Shown here: positions 23,786 through 33,040 of the stretch, in pieces
Layout of the letters: every line of letters starts with the position of its first letter
Position numbering within the stretch: position 1 is the first letter of the stretch
DNA from: Clostridiales bacterium
Lineage (GTDB): Bacteria > Bacillota > Clostridia > Oscillospirales > Acutalibacteraceae
Length of the DNA stretch: 64,000 bases
Direction: 5' to 3'
Assembly (NCBI GenBank): GCA_018364155.1
Contig: JAGZMM010000002.1
Coordinates: forward strand, 300,909-364,908
Made by a program: the position numbers and the translations under genes
The notes under the pieces: generated by a model
Databases searched by the model: none
Seen by the model: the letters and a program-made list of their open reading frames with translations, nothing else
What the model was told of the DNA's origin: nothing

Positions 23786-25843
23786 ATGAAACAGACCCAT
23801 TCGAAAAAAGACATCTATCTGGATGCGGTAGGGCAGTCGTTTCGCAAGCTGTCCCCCCGTATTCAGATTAAAAACCCGGTGATGCTGGTGGTCTACATCG
23901 GCGCCATCTTTATCACCGCCCTGTATTTCCTCACCTTTGCCGGCGTCAAAGACGGCGAAGGCTGGTATGTGCTCACCATTGCGTTCATTCTTTGGTTCAC
24001 CGTGCTGTTTGCAAACTTCGCGGAAGCCATTGCAGAAGGCCGCGGCCGGGCGCAAGCGGATACCCTGCGCCGGTCCCGCCGGGACTGCAAGGCCAAAAAG
24101 CTCAAAGAGCCCCGGCCCGATGCAGACTATACTGAGGTGCTTTCCAATGAATTGAAACCCGGCGATGTGGTTCTGGTAAGCGCCGGTGAACAGGTCCCTA
24201 TGGACGGCGAGGTCATCGAAGGCGTTGCCTCGGTGGACGAAAGCGCCATCACCGGCGAGTCGGCCCCGGTCATCCGTGAGTCTGGCGGCGACCGCAGCGC
24301 GGTCACCGGCGGCACCACGGTGGTGTCTGACTGGCTGGTGGTCAAGGTTACCGCCCAGGCGGGCAACAGTTTCCTGGATAAAATGATCGCCATGGTGGAG
24401 GGGGCCTCCCGCAAAAAGACCCCCAACGAAATTGCCCTGCAGATTTTGCTGGTCACCCTGACCATCATCTTCCTGGCAGTGGCGGCCACCCTGCTGCCCT
24501 TCTCCGAGTTTGCAAGCGAGCAGGCCGGGGCCGGCAGCGCTGTTTCCCTGACGAACATTGTTGCGCTTCTTGTCTGTCTGGCGCCCACCACCATCGGCGC
24601 CCTCCTTTCCTCCATCGGCATCGCCGGCATGAGCCGTTTGAACCAGGCAAACGTCCTGGCCATGAGCGGCCGTGCCATCGAAGCAGCGGGAGATGTGGAT
24701 GTGCTGCTTTTGGATAAGACCGGCACCATCACTCTGGGAAACCGTCAGGCCAGCGAGTTCCTTCCGGTTTCCGGCGTCACTGAGCGGGACTTAGCCGACG
24801 CGGCACAGCTTTCCTCCTTGGCGGACGAAACGGCGGAAGGCCGCAGCATCGTGGTTTTGGCCAAGGAACGCTTTGGCATCCGGGGCCGGGACCTGTCGGA
24901 CAAACACGCGAAATTCATTGAGTTCTCCGCTAAAACCCGCATGAGCGGCGTGGACCTGGATGGAGAAGAGATCCGCAAAGGCGCCGCCGACGCGGTAAAG
25001 GCCTACGTAGAGCAAAAGGGCGGAGAATATCCCCAGGAATGCCAGACCATAGTTGAGCAGGTGGCAAACGCCGGCGGCACGCCTTTGGTGGTCGCCAAAA
25101 ACGGCAAGGTGCTGGGCGTGGTGTACCTCAAGGACATCGTCAAAAACGGCGTCAAGGAAAAGTTTGAGGACCTGCGCAAGATCGGCATCAAGACCATCAT
25201 GATCACCGGTGACAATCCCATGACCGCCGCCGCCATCGCCGCGGAAGCGGGTGTGGACGACTTTATGGCGGAGGCTACCCCGGAAACCAAGCTTGAGCTC
25301 ATCCGCCAGTACCAAAAGGAAGGTCATCTGGTCGCCATGACCGGCGACGGCACCAACGACGCCCCGGCCCTGGCCCAGGCGGATGTGGCGGTCGCTATGA
25401 ACTCCGGTACCCAGGCGGCCAAGGAAGCGGGCAACATGGTGGATTTGGATTCCAGCCCCACCAAGCTGATTGAAGTGGTGCGCATCGGCAAGCAGCTTTT
25501 GATGACCCGCGGTGCCTTGACCACCTTCTCCATCGCCAACGACGTGGCCAAGTACTTTGCCATCATTCCGGTGCTCTTCGCGGGGATTTTCCCCCAGCTT
25601 GCGGCTCTCAACTTTATGCATCTGACCAGCGCCACCTCCGCCATCCTGTCGGCGATCATCTATAACGCTCTGATCATCGTGGCGCTCATTCCCTTGTCCT
25701 TGAAGGGCGTCAAGTACCGGGAGGTTTCCGCCGGCAAGATGCTCAAACGCAACGTGCTTATCTACGGCCTGGGCGGAATCGTCGCTCCCTTTATCGCCAT
25801 CAAACTGATCGATATGATTCTGACCTTCTTCGGCATCGTATAA
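23786..25843 (+). CDS. kdpB: Potassium-transporting P-type ATPase subunit B
   Basis: 685-aa ATP-hydrolysing subunit. P-type ATPase marks: actuator TGES (ITGESAPVI), phosphorylation motif DKTGTIT, nucleotide-binding domain and hinge TGDGTNDAPAL, with the KdpB-type SSPTKLIEVV segment near the end. Seven membrane helices are expected. It starts 12 nt after kdpA (SD AAAGGGG). Length is normal for KdpB. Confidence 0.97.
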   Translation: MKQTHSKKDIYLDAVGQSFRKLSPRIQIKNPVMLVVYIGAIFITALYFLTFAGVKDGEGWYVLTIAFILWFTVLFANFAEAIAEGRGRAQADTLRRSRRDCKAKKLKEPRPDADYTEVLSNELKPGDVVLVSAGEQVPMDGEVIEGVASVDESAITGESAPVIRESGGDRSAVTGGTTVVSDWLVVKVTAQAGNSFLDKMIAMVEGASRKKTPNEIALQILLVTLTIIFLAVAATLLPFSEFASEQAGAGSAVSLTNIVALLVCLAPTTIGALLSSIGIAGMSRLNQANVLAMSGRAIEAAGDVDVLLLDKTGTITLGNRQASEFLPVSGVTERDLADAAQLSSLADETAEGRSIVVLAKERFGIRGRDLSDKHAKFIEFSAKTRMSGVDLDGEEIRKGAADAVKAYVEQKGGEYPQECQTIVEQVANAGGTPLVVAKNGKVLGVVYLKDIVKNGVKEKFEDLRKIGIKTIMITGDNPMTAAAIAAEAGVDDFMAEATPETKLELIRQYQKEGHLVAMTGDGTNDAPALAQADVAVAMNSGTQAAKEAGNMVDLDSSPTKLIEVVRIGKQLLMTRGALTTFSIANDVAKYFAIIPVLFAGIFPQLAALNFMHLTSATSAILSAIIYNALIIVALIPLSLKGVKYREVSAGKMLKRNVLIYGLGGIVAPFIAIKLIDMILTFFGIV

Positions 25844-25858
25844 AGGAGGAAAACAAGC

Positions 25859-26515
25859 ATGGAGAAAACACAAGTGCCCGCCAAGAAGGAAAAAATGCGG
25901 GTTTTAAAACCGGCGCTCATCTGCGTGCTGGTGCTTACCCTGCTGTGCGGCGTGATTTACCCGCTCCTGGTGACCGGCATTTCCCAGCTGTTCTTCCACG
26001 ACCAGGCAAACGGCAGCATCATTACCGTGACCCTGAAAAAGGATTTGACCGTCACCACCACCGACGAAGAAACCGGAGAGGAATCCACCCAGGTCTATCC
26101 GGCCGGGGAAACGGTGGCCATCGGTTCGGCATACATCGGGCAGGAATTCACGAGCCCCCAGTACCTGATCGGCCGGCCTACCCCCGGCGCGCCCACCAAC
26201 CTTTCCCCGGAAAGCGAGGAGCATGCGCAGATGGTGCAGGAGCGCATCGACTTCTTTCATGAGCTCGATCCTTCCAACACCGCAGACATTCCCATGGACC
26301 TGCTGACCGTTTCCGGCAGCGGCGTGGACCCGCAGATTTCTCCCGAAGCGGCCGAATATCAAGTCAGCCGTCTGGCGAGGGAGCGGGGCATGAGCGAGGA
26401 GGATGTGCGCAAGATTATCCAAAAGCATACCTCCGGTCGTTTCCTGTGGATCTTCGGGGAACCGGCGGTCAACGTATTGCTGGTAAACCTGGAGCTGGAC
26501 GGATATATTGCTTAA
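25859..26515 (+). CDS. kdpC: Potassium-transporting ATPase subunit C
   Basis: 218-aa periplasm-facing subunit with one N-terminal membrane helix (residues 18-40), needed for assembly of the pump. Family motifs: GSAYIGQEFTSPQYLIGRPT, DLLTVSGSGVDPQISPEAAEYQVSR and GRFLWIFGEPAVNVLLVNLELD. It is about 25 residues longer than most KdpC; the extra part is an acidic, Thr-rich loop (TTTDEETGEESTQVYPAGET) shortly after the membrane helix. Confidence 0.95.
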   Translation: MEKTQVPAKKEKMRVLKPALICVLVLTLLCGVIYPLLVTGISQLFFHDQANGSIITVTLKKDLTVTTTDEETGEESTQVYPAGETVAIGSAYIGQEFTSPQYLIGRPTPGAPTNLSPESEEHAQMVQERIDFFHELDPSNTADIPMDLLTVSGSGVDPQISPEAAEYQVSRLARERGMSEEDVRKIIQKHTSGRFLWIFGEPAVNVLLVNLELDGYIA

Positions 26516-26643
26516 CCGTTTCGCTGTACCCGCCGCCTTTGTACTTTTCTAAAAGCGCAAAGGCGGCACGTTTATAATCGCATCCGGCTTGTGTTCTTCG
26601 CCCAGGCGTTTTTGCCCGAAGGAGCGTGCAGCCGGCCGGCAGA

Positions 26644-26688
26644 GCGCTTTGAATGAACAAGAATTCAAAGCGCGCTTTGCCATTTTTT
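26644..26688 (+). terminator. Partial terminator between kdpC and kdpD
   Basis: 11-bp stem GCGCTTTGAAT / ATTCAAAGCGC (26644-26673). The T-run comes 10 nt later (26684-26688), so it is probably leaky or stabilises the upstream mRNA. Confidence 0.5.
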
Positions 26689-26707
26689 AAGAGAGGGGAT
26701 GACCGCT

Positions 26708-29356
26708 ATGTCCGAAGACGAACTGCGCCCAGACCCCGATGCGCTGCTCGAACAGGTCAGTACGGAAGAACCAAAACAGAACAAAGGCAAGCTGAAAATC
26801 TTTTTCGGCTACTGCGCCGGTGTTGGCAAGACCTACGCCATGCTCCAGGAAGCCCACGACCTGCTCGACAGCGGGGTGGACGTAGTGGTAGGCTACATTG
26901 AGCCCCATACCCGGGCGGAAACCATGCGTTTAGTGGAAGGGCTGCCGATTCTCCCGGTCAAGGAAATCCCTTATAAGAACATCGTTTTGAGGGAGTTCGA
27001 CCTGGACGCAGCCTTAAAAAGGCATCCCCAGGTGATTCTGGTAGACGAACTGGCCCATTCCAACGCCGTCGGCGTGCGCAACAAAAAGCGTTACCAGGAC
27101 GTGGAGGAGCTTCTCAATGCGGGTATCGACGTATACACCACCGTCAACGTCCAGCATATTGAAAGCCTCAACGACGTCATTCAGGAGATCACCAATGTCT
27201 CGGTGCGGGAAACGGTGCCCGATTCCATCTTCGACGATGCCCAGAAGGTGGAACTCATCGACATTGAGCCGGAAGAGCTGTTAAAGCGGTTCCAAAGCGG
27301 GAAGATCTACCGGCCCGACCGGGCCGCCACTGCCATGCACCACTTCTTTACCCGCCAGAACCTGGATACCCTGCGGGAAATCTCCATGCGCCGCACCGCT
27401 GACCGTATCTATCGGGACAGTGCGGCCAAAAACGGTCCCGCCGCCCGCACGGGAAGCACGAAGCTCTTAGTTCTCATCGGCATGTCTCCATCGTCGGCGA
27501 AAAACATCCGGGTCGCCGCCCGGATGGCGGAATCCTTCCATGCGCCTTGGACGGCGCTGTTCGTGGAAACCCCCGAGACCCAGAACGCATCTCTGGAGGA
27601 AAAGAAAACCCTGCGCGACCATATGACCTTAGCCGAGCAGCTTGGCGCCCAGATGGTCACCCTCTATGGGGAGGACGTGGTGCTGGTGGCTGCCCGGTAT
27701 GCCCAGCTAAACGGCATTACCAACATCGTCATCGGCAAAAGCCGGCGCAAACGGGGCATTCTTCACTATTTTGAGGAGGACTTTGAGGATCGGCTCATCG
27801 GGGAATTGAGCGACGTAGAGGTGCACATCATTCCTGACACTGGCCGGGAAAAGCCCAACAAAAAACCGGGGCATGTGGATGTAAAAAACAGCTTTCCTTT
27901 TTCCGTGGCGGACCTGCTCAAGACGCTCCTGGTGCTGGCGGGAGCCACCATCGTCTCCATTCTTCTGCGTGGGGCGAACATCGGCGCGCAGAACAGCGCC
28001 ATCGTCTACATTCTTTCTGTGGTGCTCATTTCGCGTTTTACCACCGGGTATCTTTACGGTATTCTCGCGTCGGTCATCGGCCTGATCGGGTTCAACATCA
28101 TCGACACTTACCCGTATTTTACCTTTGATTTTATGAAGACCGGGTATCCCATTACCTTTGTCATCATGCTCTGCCTGGCGGTGATCACCAGCGCACTGAC
28201 CGTGCGCATCAAAAAACAAGTGCAAAATTCCGCCGCCCGGGAGCAGCGTACCCAGATTCTTTATGAAATCAACAAAAAACTCCTTTCTACCCGCGGCTTG
28301 CGCAACATCATCAACCTGGTTAACGGCTATATCGTCAAGCTGTTCGGCCGTTCGGCGGTTTTTTATACCATGGATCAGGACGGCCAGCCCAGCGGCGTGC
28401 TGTTGGAGGCGGAGGATGAACGCAGTGCCGAAACTCTTCTGAGCGAAGAGGAAAAGGCAGTGGCCCAGTGGGTGTTTCTCAACCGCAAACGGGCGGGCTG
28501 CGGCACCGATACCTTACAAGGGGCGTACGGGTTTTATACGCCGGTTATGTCCCAGGGCAGTGTGCTGGGCGTGCTGGGCATTTCCTGCGAGAAGGGCTCC
28601 TTGAGTCCCGACAACCGCTCCTTTCTTCGGATGATCACGTCCCAGGTGGCCATGGCCCTGGAGCGCCAGCGCCTGTCCGACGAGCAGCGGCAGGTAAGCG
28701 TGGATTCTGAGAAGGAGAAAATGCGCAACAATCTTCTACGCGCCATCTCCCATGATCTGCGCCAGCCCTTGACCGAGATTCACAAGGCCAGCGAAATCCT
28801 CATCAAGGAGGAGCGGGCGGATGCAAAGCTGGCAGGTTACATTGAAAAGGAATCGGCGTGGCTGATGCGTATGGTGGAAAACCTCCTTTCGGTCACCCGG
28901 TTGCGGGAGGGAAGCCTGCCTCTTAAAAAGGTGCCTGAGCGTGTAGAGGCGGTGGCGGAAGAAGCGGCCGCCCGGATGAAAAACCGGTATCCGGACCGTA
29001 TTTTTTTCGTTTATGCAGCGGATCCCTCTCTCCTTGTATTCATGGACGCCACGCTGATTGAGCAGGTGCTGATGAACCTGATGGAAAACGCCGTGCAGCA
29101 TTCCCCGGCGGATACCGCCGTCGATATCCGCATCCAAAAGCGCATCCGCACCGTGCTCATTGAGGTGTGCGACCATGGCAGCGGCATTGCCAAGGAGAAG
29201 GTGCCCCATCTGTTCGACGCCGACGCCACCGCCGCTTTAAACGGCGGCATCGGCCTTTCTCTGTGCAAATCCATCGTCAATGCCCACGGCGGCGAGATGC
29301 GCGCCAAAAACAGCAAGGACGGCGGCGCGGTCATCGGATTTACCCTGCCTCTTTGA
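26708..29356 (+). CDS. kdpD: KdpD-type sensor histidine kinase (full length)
   Basis: 882-aa membrane kinase. Start at 26708 preferred over the ATG at 26699, which touches the SD (GAGAGGGG). Domains: KdpD N-terminal domain (about 27-235) with Walker A FFGYCAGVGKTYAML and Walker B ILVDELAHSN; Usp-like domain (250-375); four-helix DUF4118 membrane part (about 395-505); GAF-like (520-660); phosphoacceptor motif RAISHDLRQPLTEI, where Q replaces the usual T; N-box NLMENAVQHSP; G-boxes DHGSGI and GGIGLSLCK. The last gene of the kdp operon. Cognate regulator is presumably the divergent KdpE. Confidence 0.94.
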   Translation: MSEDELRPDPDALLEQVSTEEPKQNKGKLKIFFGYCAGVGKTYAMLQEAHDLLDSGVDVVVGYIEPHTRAETMRLVEGLPILPVKEIPYKNIVLREFDLDAALKRHPQVILVDELAHSNAVGVRNKKRYQDVEELLNAGIDVYTTVNVQHIESLNDVIQEITNVSVRETVPDSIFDDAQKVELIDIEPEELLKRFQSGKIYRPDRAATAMHHFFTRQNLDTLREISMRRTADRIYRDSAAKNGPAARTGSTKLLVLIGMSPSSAKNIRVAARMAESFHAPWTALFVETPETQNASLEEKKTLRDHMTLAEQLGAQMVTLYGEDVVLVAARYAQLNGITNIVIGKSRRKRGILHYFEEDFEDRLIGELSDVEVHIIPDTGREKPNKKPGHVDVKNSFPFSVADLLKTLLVLAGATIVSILLRGANIGAQNSAIVYILSVVLISRFTTGYLYGILASVIGLIGFNIIDTYPYFTFDFMKTGYPITFVIMLCLAVITSALTVRIKKQVQNSAAREQRTQILYEINKKLLSTRGLRNIINLVNGYIVKLFGRSAVFYTMDQDGQPSGVLLEAEDERSAETLLSEEEKAVAQWVFLNRKRAGCGTDTLQGAYGFYTPVMSQGSVLGVLGISCEKGSLSPDNRSFLRMITSQVAMALERQRLSDEQRQVSVDSEKEKMRNNLLRAISHDLRQPLTEIHKASEILIKEERADAKLAGYIEKESAWLMRMVENLLSVTRLREGSLPLKKVPERVEAVAEEAAARMKNRYPDRIFFVYAADPSLLVFMDATLIEQVLMNLMENAVQHSPADTAVDIRIQKRIRTVLIEVCDHGSGIAKEKVPHLFDADATAALNGGIGLSLCKSIVNAHGGEMRAKNSKDGGAVIGFTLPL

Positions 29357-29415
29357 GAAAATCTTTGCAAATTTGCGTTTTTTTTCGCAGGATTTGCGGC
29401 AAAGCTTACCGGTGC

Positions 29416-29445
29416 TTGACAGAGGGATAGGGAAGAGGCTATACT
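29416..29445 (+). promoter_or_regulatory. Promoter of the cobalamin-riboswitch operon
   Basis: TTGACA (29416-29421), 18-nt spacer, TATACT (29440-29445). Confidence 0.8.
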
Positions 29446-29465
29446 AAAGCCAAACCTGATATCGT

Positions 29466-29640
29466 ACGTCTGCCGGTTGCAGCTTGCTGCAAGAATAGGG
29501 AATGCGGTGCAAAGCCGCAGCAGCCCCCGCTACTGTAAGAAGGGACAAAGCGCTTTTTCTATGCCACTGGGAAACTGGGAAGGCAAAGGCGCAAAAGGAT
29601 GATCTTCGAGCCAGGAGACCTGCCGCAGACGGGTCGCACA
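29466..29640 (+). promoter_or_regulatory. Cobalamin (adenosylcobalamin-type) riboswitch
   Basis: Conserved core elements in order: GGGAATGCGGTGCAAAGCCG, then GCAGCCCCCGCTACTGTAA, later GCCACTGGGAAACTGGGAAGG, and the B12 box GAGCCAGGAGACCTGCC (29608-29624). The P1 closing region is about 29466-29640. A terminator at 29710-29736 is the likely expression platform. High cobalamin should switch the downstream operon off, which identifies it as a B12 uptake system. Confidence 0.95.
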
Positions 29641-29709
29641 GATTTTCGGCGGGAAAATACGTGGTGTTGAAAAGCAGCTGCCTTTGAAAGGCAGTGCCTT
29701 GCGTTGCGT

Positions 29710-29736
29710 AAAAGGACCGAATTTCGGTCCTTTTTC
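29710..29736 (+). terminator. Riboswitch expression-platform terminator
   Basis: AAAAGGACCGAA / TTCGGTCCTTTTT hairpin, 86 nt after the B12 box and 60 nt before the first gene. Confidence 0.85.
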
Positions 29737-29795
29737 TTTTGCCAAAACAGGTGCGAAACGGTAGAAGGAGAAAAAGAAGCGGAGGGATTCAACAA

Positions 29796-31277
29796 ATGAA
29801 ACAACTGAGGAAAACCATGCTGGGCGTTTTGCTGGCGCTGACGCTGCTTTTGTCGGCGGCGTTGCCCGCGGCGGCCCAGGAACCAGTGAAAGCCGCGGCT
29901 GTAAGCGACCAGGAACTCCACGACGCCCTTTTTGGCGCGCTCGAGTGGGCGAAGCTGGGGGAAGATACCTTGCTGAACGACGCCTTTCTAGAGACGGCGG
30001 GCATCGGCGGGGAATGGCTGGTGCTGGCTGCCAGCCGGGCCGGCCTTGAGGAGGACTATTCTAAGTACTTGACCGCCCTGACCGCCTATGTGCAGCAAAA
30101 ATACAAGGAAAACGGCAGTGCTAACGCCTTTCGCAATACCACCGACTGGCACCGCATTGCCTTTGGCGTTCTTGCCTGCGGCGGAGACCCCACCCATGTT
30201 GGGGAGGACCAAAACGGCAATCCCATCGACCTGATTGCCGACGGCGTCTATAACCGCAAGAACGAAAATGGAGAAGGCGTCCTTCCCAACCAGGGCGTCA
30301 ACGCTTTGATTTACGGCCTGCTGGCGCTGGATACCATGCGCTACGAGGTGCCCCTGGACGCGCTTTATGACCGGGATGATATCATACAGGGCATTTTGGA
30401 GAACCAGACCACTTCCGGCGGTTTCGCCTGGTTTGGAGACAGCTCTGACCCGGATATGACCGGTATGGCCATCCAGGCCCTGGCCCCGTATTATACCTCT
30501 GAGAAAGTGTATTCCTACACTTCCGCCATCCAGAAGAACCCGGACGGCACTCCCGCCGCCTGCCAAAAGACGGTGCGCCAGGTGGTGGACGAAGCCATCG
30601 AAAGCCTTATGCCCCAGCAGCTGGCTACCGGCGACCTGTATTCCCCCTGGTCCACAGGCCCGGAGGCCACCGTTCAGCTGGTGATCGGCCTTTGCGCGCT
30701 GGGAATTGACCCCGCTCAGGACAGCCGTTTTGTCACCGAAGACGGCAAGACCCTTATCGACGGCATTCTGCGTCACCGTAACGAAGACGGCAGCTTCGGC
30801 AGCGGTGCCATGTCCACCGAGCAGGTGGCCTATACCCTTGCCGCCTATACCCGTCTGCGTGCAAACCAGCGCGACCTTTTTGACTTCCGGGCGGAGAGCG
30901 ATGCTACCCGGTTTGTCCTGGAAGCAAACGGTGAGACCATTGAAATCCCGGTGACCGCTGGGCAGACAGAATATGCCCTTACCCTGCCGTCAGAGACTGC
31001 CTGGGTGAAAGTGTTGAACCTTCCGATGGGCCCCTATGATACGGCGGACGTGGCCGTGGGCCAGGAGCTGGCAATTACAGACGGCGGCAAGCTGACCGTA
31101 ACGGTTACCGGCCGCACCGGAGCCGTCACCGAATATCTTCTCACCGTCAGCCTGAACACGGCGGACAGCGACGCGGAGCCCTCTCCGCCCACCGGCGTGC
31201 CGGCGGCTTCGGCGGTGGTGCTGCTGGGTCTGAGCGCGGCGGCTGTAGTAGCTCTGCGCAGAAAGGTAAACGCATAA
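29796..31277 (+). CDS. Secreted alpha/alpha-barrel (transcobalamin-like) protein with sortase-type anchor
   Basis: 493-aa surface protein, first gene under the cobalamin riboswitch. Signal peptide residues 1-28 (KTMLGVLLALTLLLSAALPAAA). An all-helical domain (about 35-350) has terpenoid-cyclase/prenyltransferase-type repeats, e.g. NALIYGLLALDTM, GGFAWFGDSSDPDMTGMAIQALAPYY and EQVAYTLAAYTRL, the fold of the alpha domain of intrinsic factor and transcobalamin. A beta-sandwich (cadherin-like) domain follows (about 360-460). The C-terminus is SPPTG, a hydrophobic helix and RRK, a class-B-like sorting signal of the (S/P)PxTG type. Proposed role: capture cobalamin at the wall together with the DUF4430 lipoprotein encoded next. 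Ligand binding is inferred from context. Confidence 0.82.
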   Translation: MKQLRKTMLGVLLALTLLLSAALPAAAQEPVKAAAVSDQELHDALFGALEWAKLGEDTLLNDAFLETAGIGGEWLVLAASRAGLEEDYSKYLTALTAYVQQKYKENGSANAFRNTTDWHRIAFGVLACGGDPTHVGEDQNGNPIDLIADGVYNRKNENGEGVLPNQGVNALIYGLLALDTMRYEVPLDALYDRDDIIQGILENQTTSGGFAWFGDSSDPDMTGMAIQALAPYYTSEKVYSYTSAIQKNPDGTPAACQKTVRQVVDEAIESLMPQQLATGDLYSPWSTGPEATVQLVIGLCALGIDPAQDSRFVTEDGKTLIDGILRHRNEDGSFGSGAMSTEQVAYTLAAYTRLRANQRDLFDFRAESDATRFVLEANGETIEIPVTAGQTEYALTLPSETAWVKVLNLPMGPYDTADVAVGQELAITDGGKLTVTVTGRTGAVTEYLLTVSLNTADSDAEPSPPTGVPAASAVVLLGLSAAAVVALRRKVNA

Positions 31278-31302
31278 GGAGTTTTGCACAACCCATTGGA
31301 AA

Positions 31303-31343
31303 AACCGGGTGTTTCCGCTTGAACCCAGCGGAAATACCCGGTT
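31303..31343 (+). terminator. Intercistronic hairpin
   Basis: AACCGGGT.TTTCCGCT / AGCGGAAA.ACCCGGTT with a 7-nt loop and no T-tail. More likely an mRNA processing or stability element than a terminator. Confidence 0.55.
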
Positions 31344-31367
31344 ACGAAATTCACAGGGAGGATTTGT

Positions 31368-32153
31368 ATGAAGAACCGAACCAAACGCTGGATGTGGTTG
31401 CTGCTTTTGCTGGCGGCGGCGATGGTGTTCTCCGGCTGCAAGGTGGAGTTTCCCCAGGACCGGCTGACGGGAGAAAGCGCTTTTTCTACCCGGTCCCTCC
31501 CTGAAAGCGCAAGCGGCGCCTTGCCCGAGGAATCTTCCTTGCCGCAAGCGTCTTCCCAGACTGACGGTGACTCCCCGTCCTCCCAACCGGCGGACGGGGG
31601 CGAAAGCAGCCCGGCTTCGTCAAAATCCACCGCGGCGCAAAGCAAGGCTCCCCAGCAGCCTGCCGCCAGTTCGCCCGCCCAAAGCCAGACTAGCGCTTCT
31701 CAGGGTAGTGAAGAAGCGTCTTCCTCCTCGCCCGGCGTGCCCCAAACCCTCACCTGCACCCTTTCCATCCGCTGTGACAACATTTTAAAGCACATGGACT
31801 TGCTCGACCCTGCTCGCAGAGAATTTGTCCCTGCCTCCGGCGTCATTTACGCCGCCCGCCAGGTGACCTTCCAGGAAGGCGAGAGCGTCTACGACGTGCT
31901 CAAAAGGGAAGCGGATGCGGCGGGCATCCCTCTTACCAAGAGCGGAAACGCCTTGTTTCAGACCATTTATATCACCTCCATCCAAAACCTGCGGGAAAAG
32001 GACTGCGGCGAAGCCGGCGGCTGGATGTACCGGGTCAACGGCCAAACGCCGGGAATGAGCTGCGCGGCCTACCAACTCAAGGACGGCGACCGGGTAGAAT
32101 GGGACTATACGGTAGTCAAGGGAGACGTGGGAATCGTGGAGGGAAGTCAATGA
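31368..32153 (+). CDS. DUF4430 lipoprotein (transcobalamin C-terminal-like)
   Basis: 261-aa exported lipoprotein: signal with lipobox VFSGC (Cys24 would be lipidated). A long Ser/Ala/Pro/Gln-rich linker (about 30-125) carries the domain away from the membrane. The DUF4430 domain (about 130-258) shows FQEGESVYDVLKREADAAGI, GGWMYRVNGQTPGMSCAAYQLKDGDRVEWDY; this domain is homologous to the beta (C-terminal) domain of intrinsic factor/transcobalamin. It lies between the alpha-barrel protein and the ECF transporter under one cobalamin riboswitch, so it probably binds cobalamin and hands it to the S component. Stop overlaps the next start (ATGA). Confidence 0.88.
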   Translation: MKNRTKRWMWLLLLLAAAMVFSGCKVEFPQDRLTGESAFSTRSLPESASGALPEESSLPQASSQTDGDSPSSQPADGGESSPASSKSTAAQSKAPQQPAASSPAQSQTSASQGSEEASSSSPGVPQTLTCTLSIRCDNILKHMDLLDPARREFVPASGVIYAARQVTFQEGESVYDVLKREADAAGIPLTKSGNALFQTIYITSIQNLREKDCGEAGGWMYRVNGQTPGMSCAAYQLKDGDRVEWDYTVVKGDVGIVEGSQ

Positions 32154-33040
32154 CAAATACCGGCTTTTCCTCCTATCATCCGGCGGTGAATGCTCTCTTT
32201 TTCGCTTCTGTGCTTCTTTTCTCCATGTTCTTTCTCCATCCGGTGTTTCTAGGCATTTCCTTTGTTTGCTCTTTTGCCTATGCGGTGCGGTTGAACGGCG
32301 TGCGAGCGGTCAAATTCAGCCTTCTAGGGTTATTGCCCATGATGCTCTTGGTGGCTCTCATCAACGCTGCCTTCAACCACGACGGGGTAACCGTTCTCGT
32401 ATATATAAACGACAATCCCATCACCCTGGAAGCGGTCTGTTACGGCTTGGCTGCGGCAGTGATGTTCGCTTCGGTGCTTTTGTGGTTCTCTTGCTATAAC
32501 GCCGTGATGACTTCTGATAAGTTTCTTTCCCTGTTTGGCCGGGTGATCCCGGCCTTGTCCATGCTGTTTTCCATGTGCCTGCGGTTCGTACCCCGCTTTC
32601 AGGCCCAGGCAAGGGTGATTGCCCAGGCCCAGCGCTGTGTGGGACGGGATCCTAAGGAAGGGAACCTTCTGCGCCGGGCGAAGAACGGCATGCAGATTCT
32701 CTCCATCCTCACCACCTGGGCGCTGGAAAACGCCGTCGACACGGCCGATTCCATGAAGGCTCGCGGCTACGGCCTCAAAGGGCGGACAAGCTTTTCCCTC
32801 TACCGGTTTGACCGGCGGGATACGGCGGCTTTTCTCGGCCTGCTTGTGCTGCTTGTGCTGGTATTTGCCGGTGCGGCCTTGGGGGAAAACAGTATGCAGT
32901 ATTTTCCCCGCCTCGTTCAAAAAGAAGTGACCGGCCTGAGCGCGGCTGTTTATGCGGGATACGCCCTTTTGTGCCTGACCCCGCTGATTTTGGATGCAAA
33001 GGAGGCAGCAACATGGCGGCGGTTGCTCTCGAAAATCTGA
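32150..33040 (+). CDS. ECF transporter T component (CbiQ/EcfT family)
   Basis: 296-aa transmembrane coupling protein of an energy-coupling-factor vitamin importer. Start at 32150 (ATGA overlap with the lipoprotein gene). About six hydrophobic segments: residues 10-45, 52-72, 87-115, 125-145, 230-255 and 265-290. The cytosolic helix motif DSMKARGYG (the A-R-G signature that docks onto the ATPases) lies near residue 205. The gene overlaps the fused ATPase gene by 28 nt. Confidence 0.9.
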   Translation: MTNTGFSSYHPAVNALFFASVLLFSMFFLHPVFLGISFVCSFAYAVRLNGVRAVKFSLLGLLPMMLLVALINAAFNHDGVTVLVYINDNPITLEAVCYGLAAAVMFASVLLWFSCYNAVMTSDKFLSLFGRVIPALSMLFSMCLRFVPRFQAQARVIAQAQRCVGRDPKEGNLLRRAKNGMQILSILTTWALENAVDTADSMKARGYGLKGRTSFSLYRFDRRDTAAFLGLLVLLVLVFAGAALGENSMQYFPRLVQKEVTGLSAAVYAGYALLCLTPLILDAKEAATWRRLLSKI

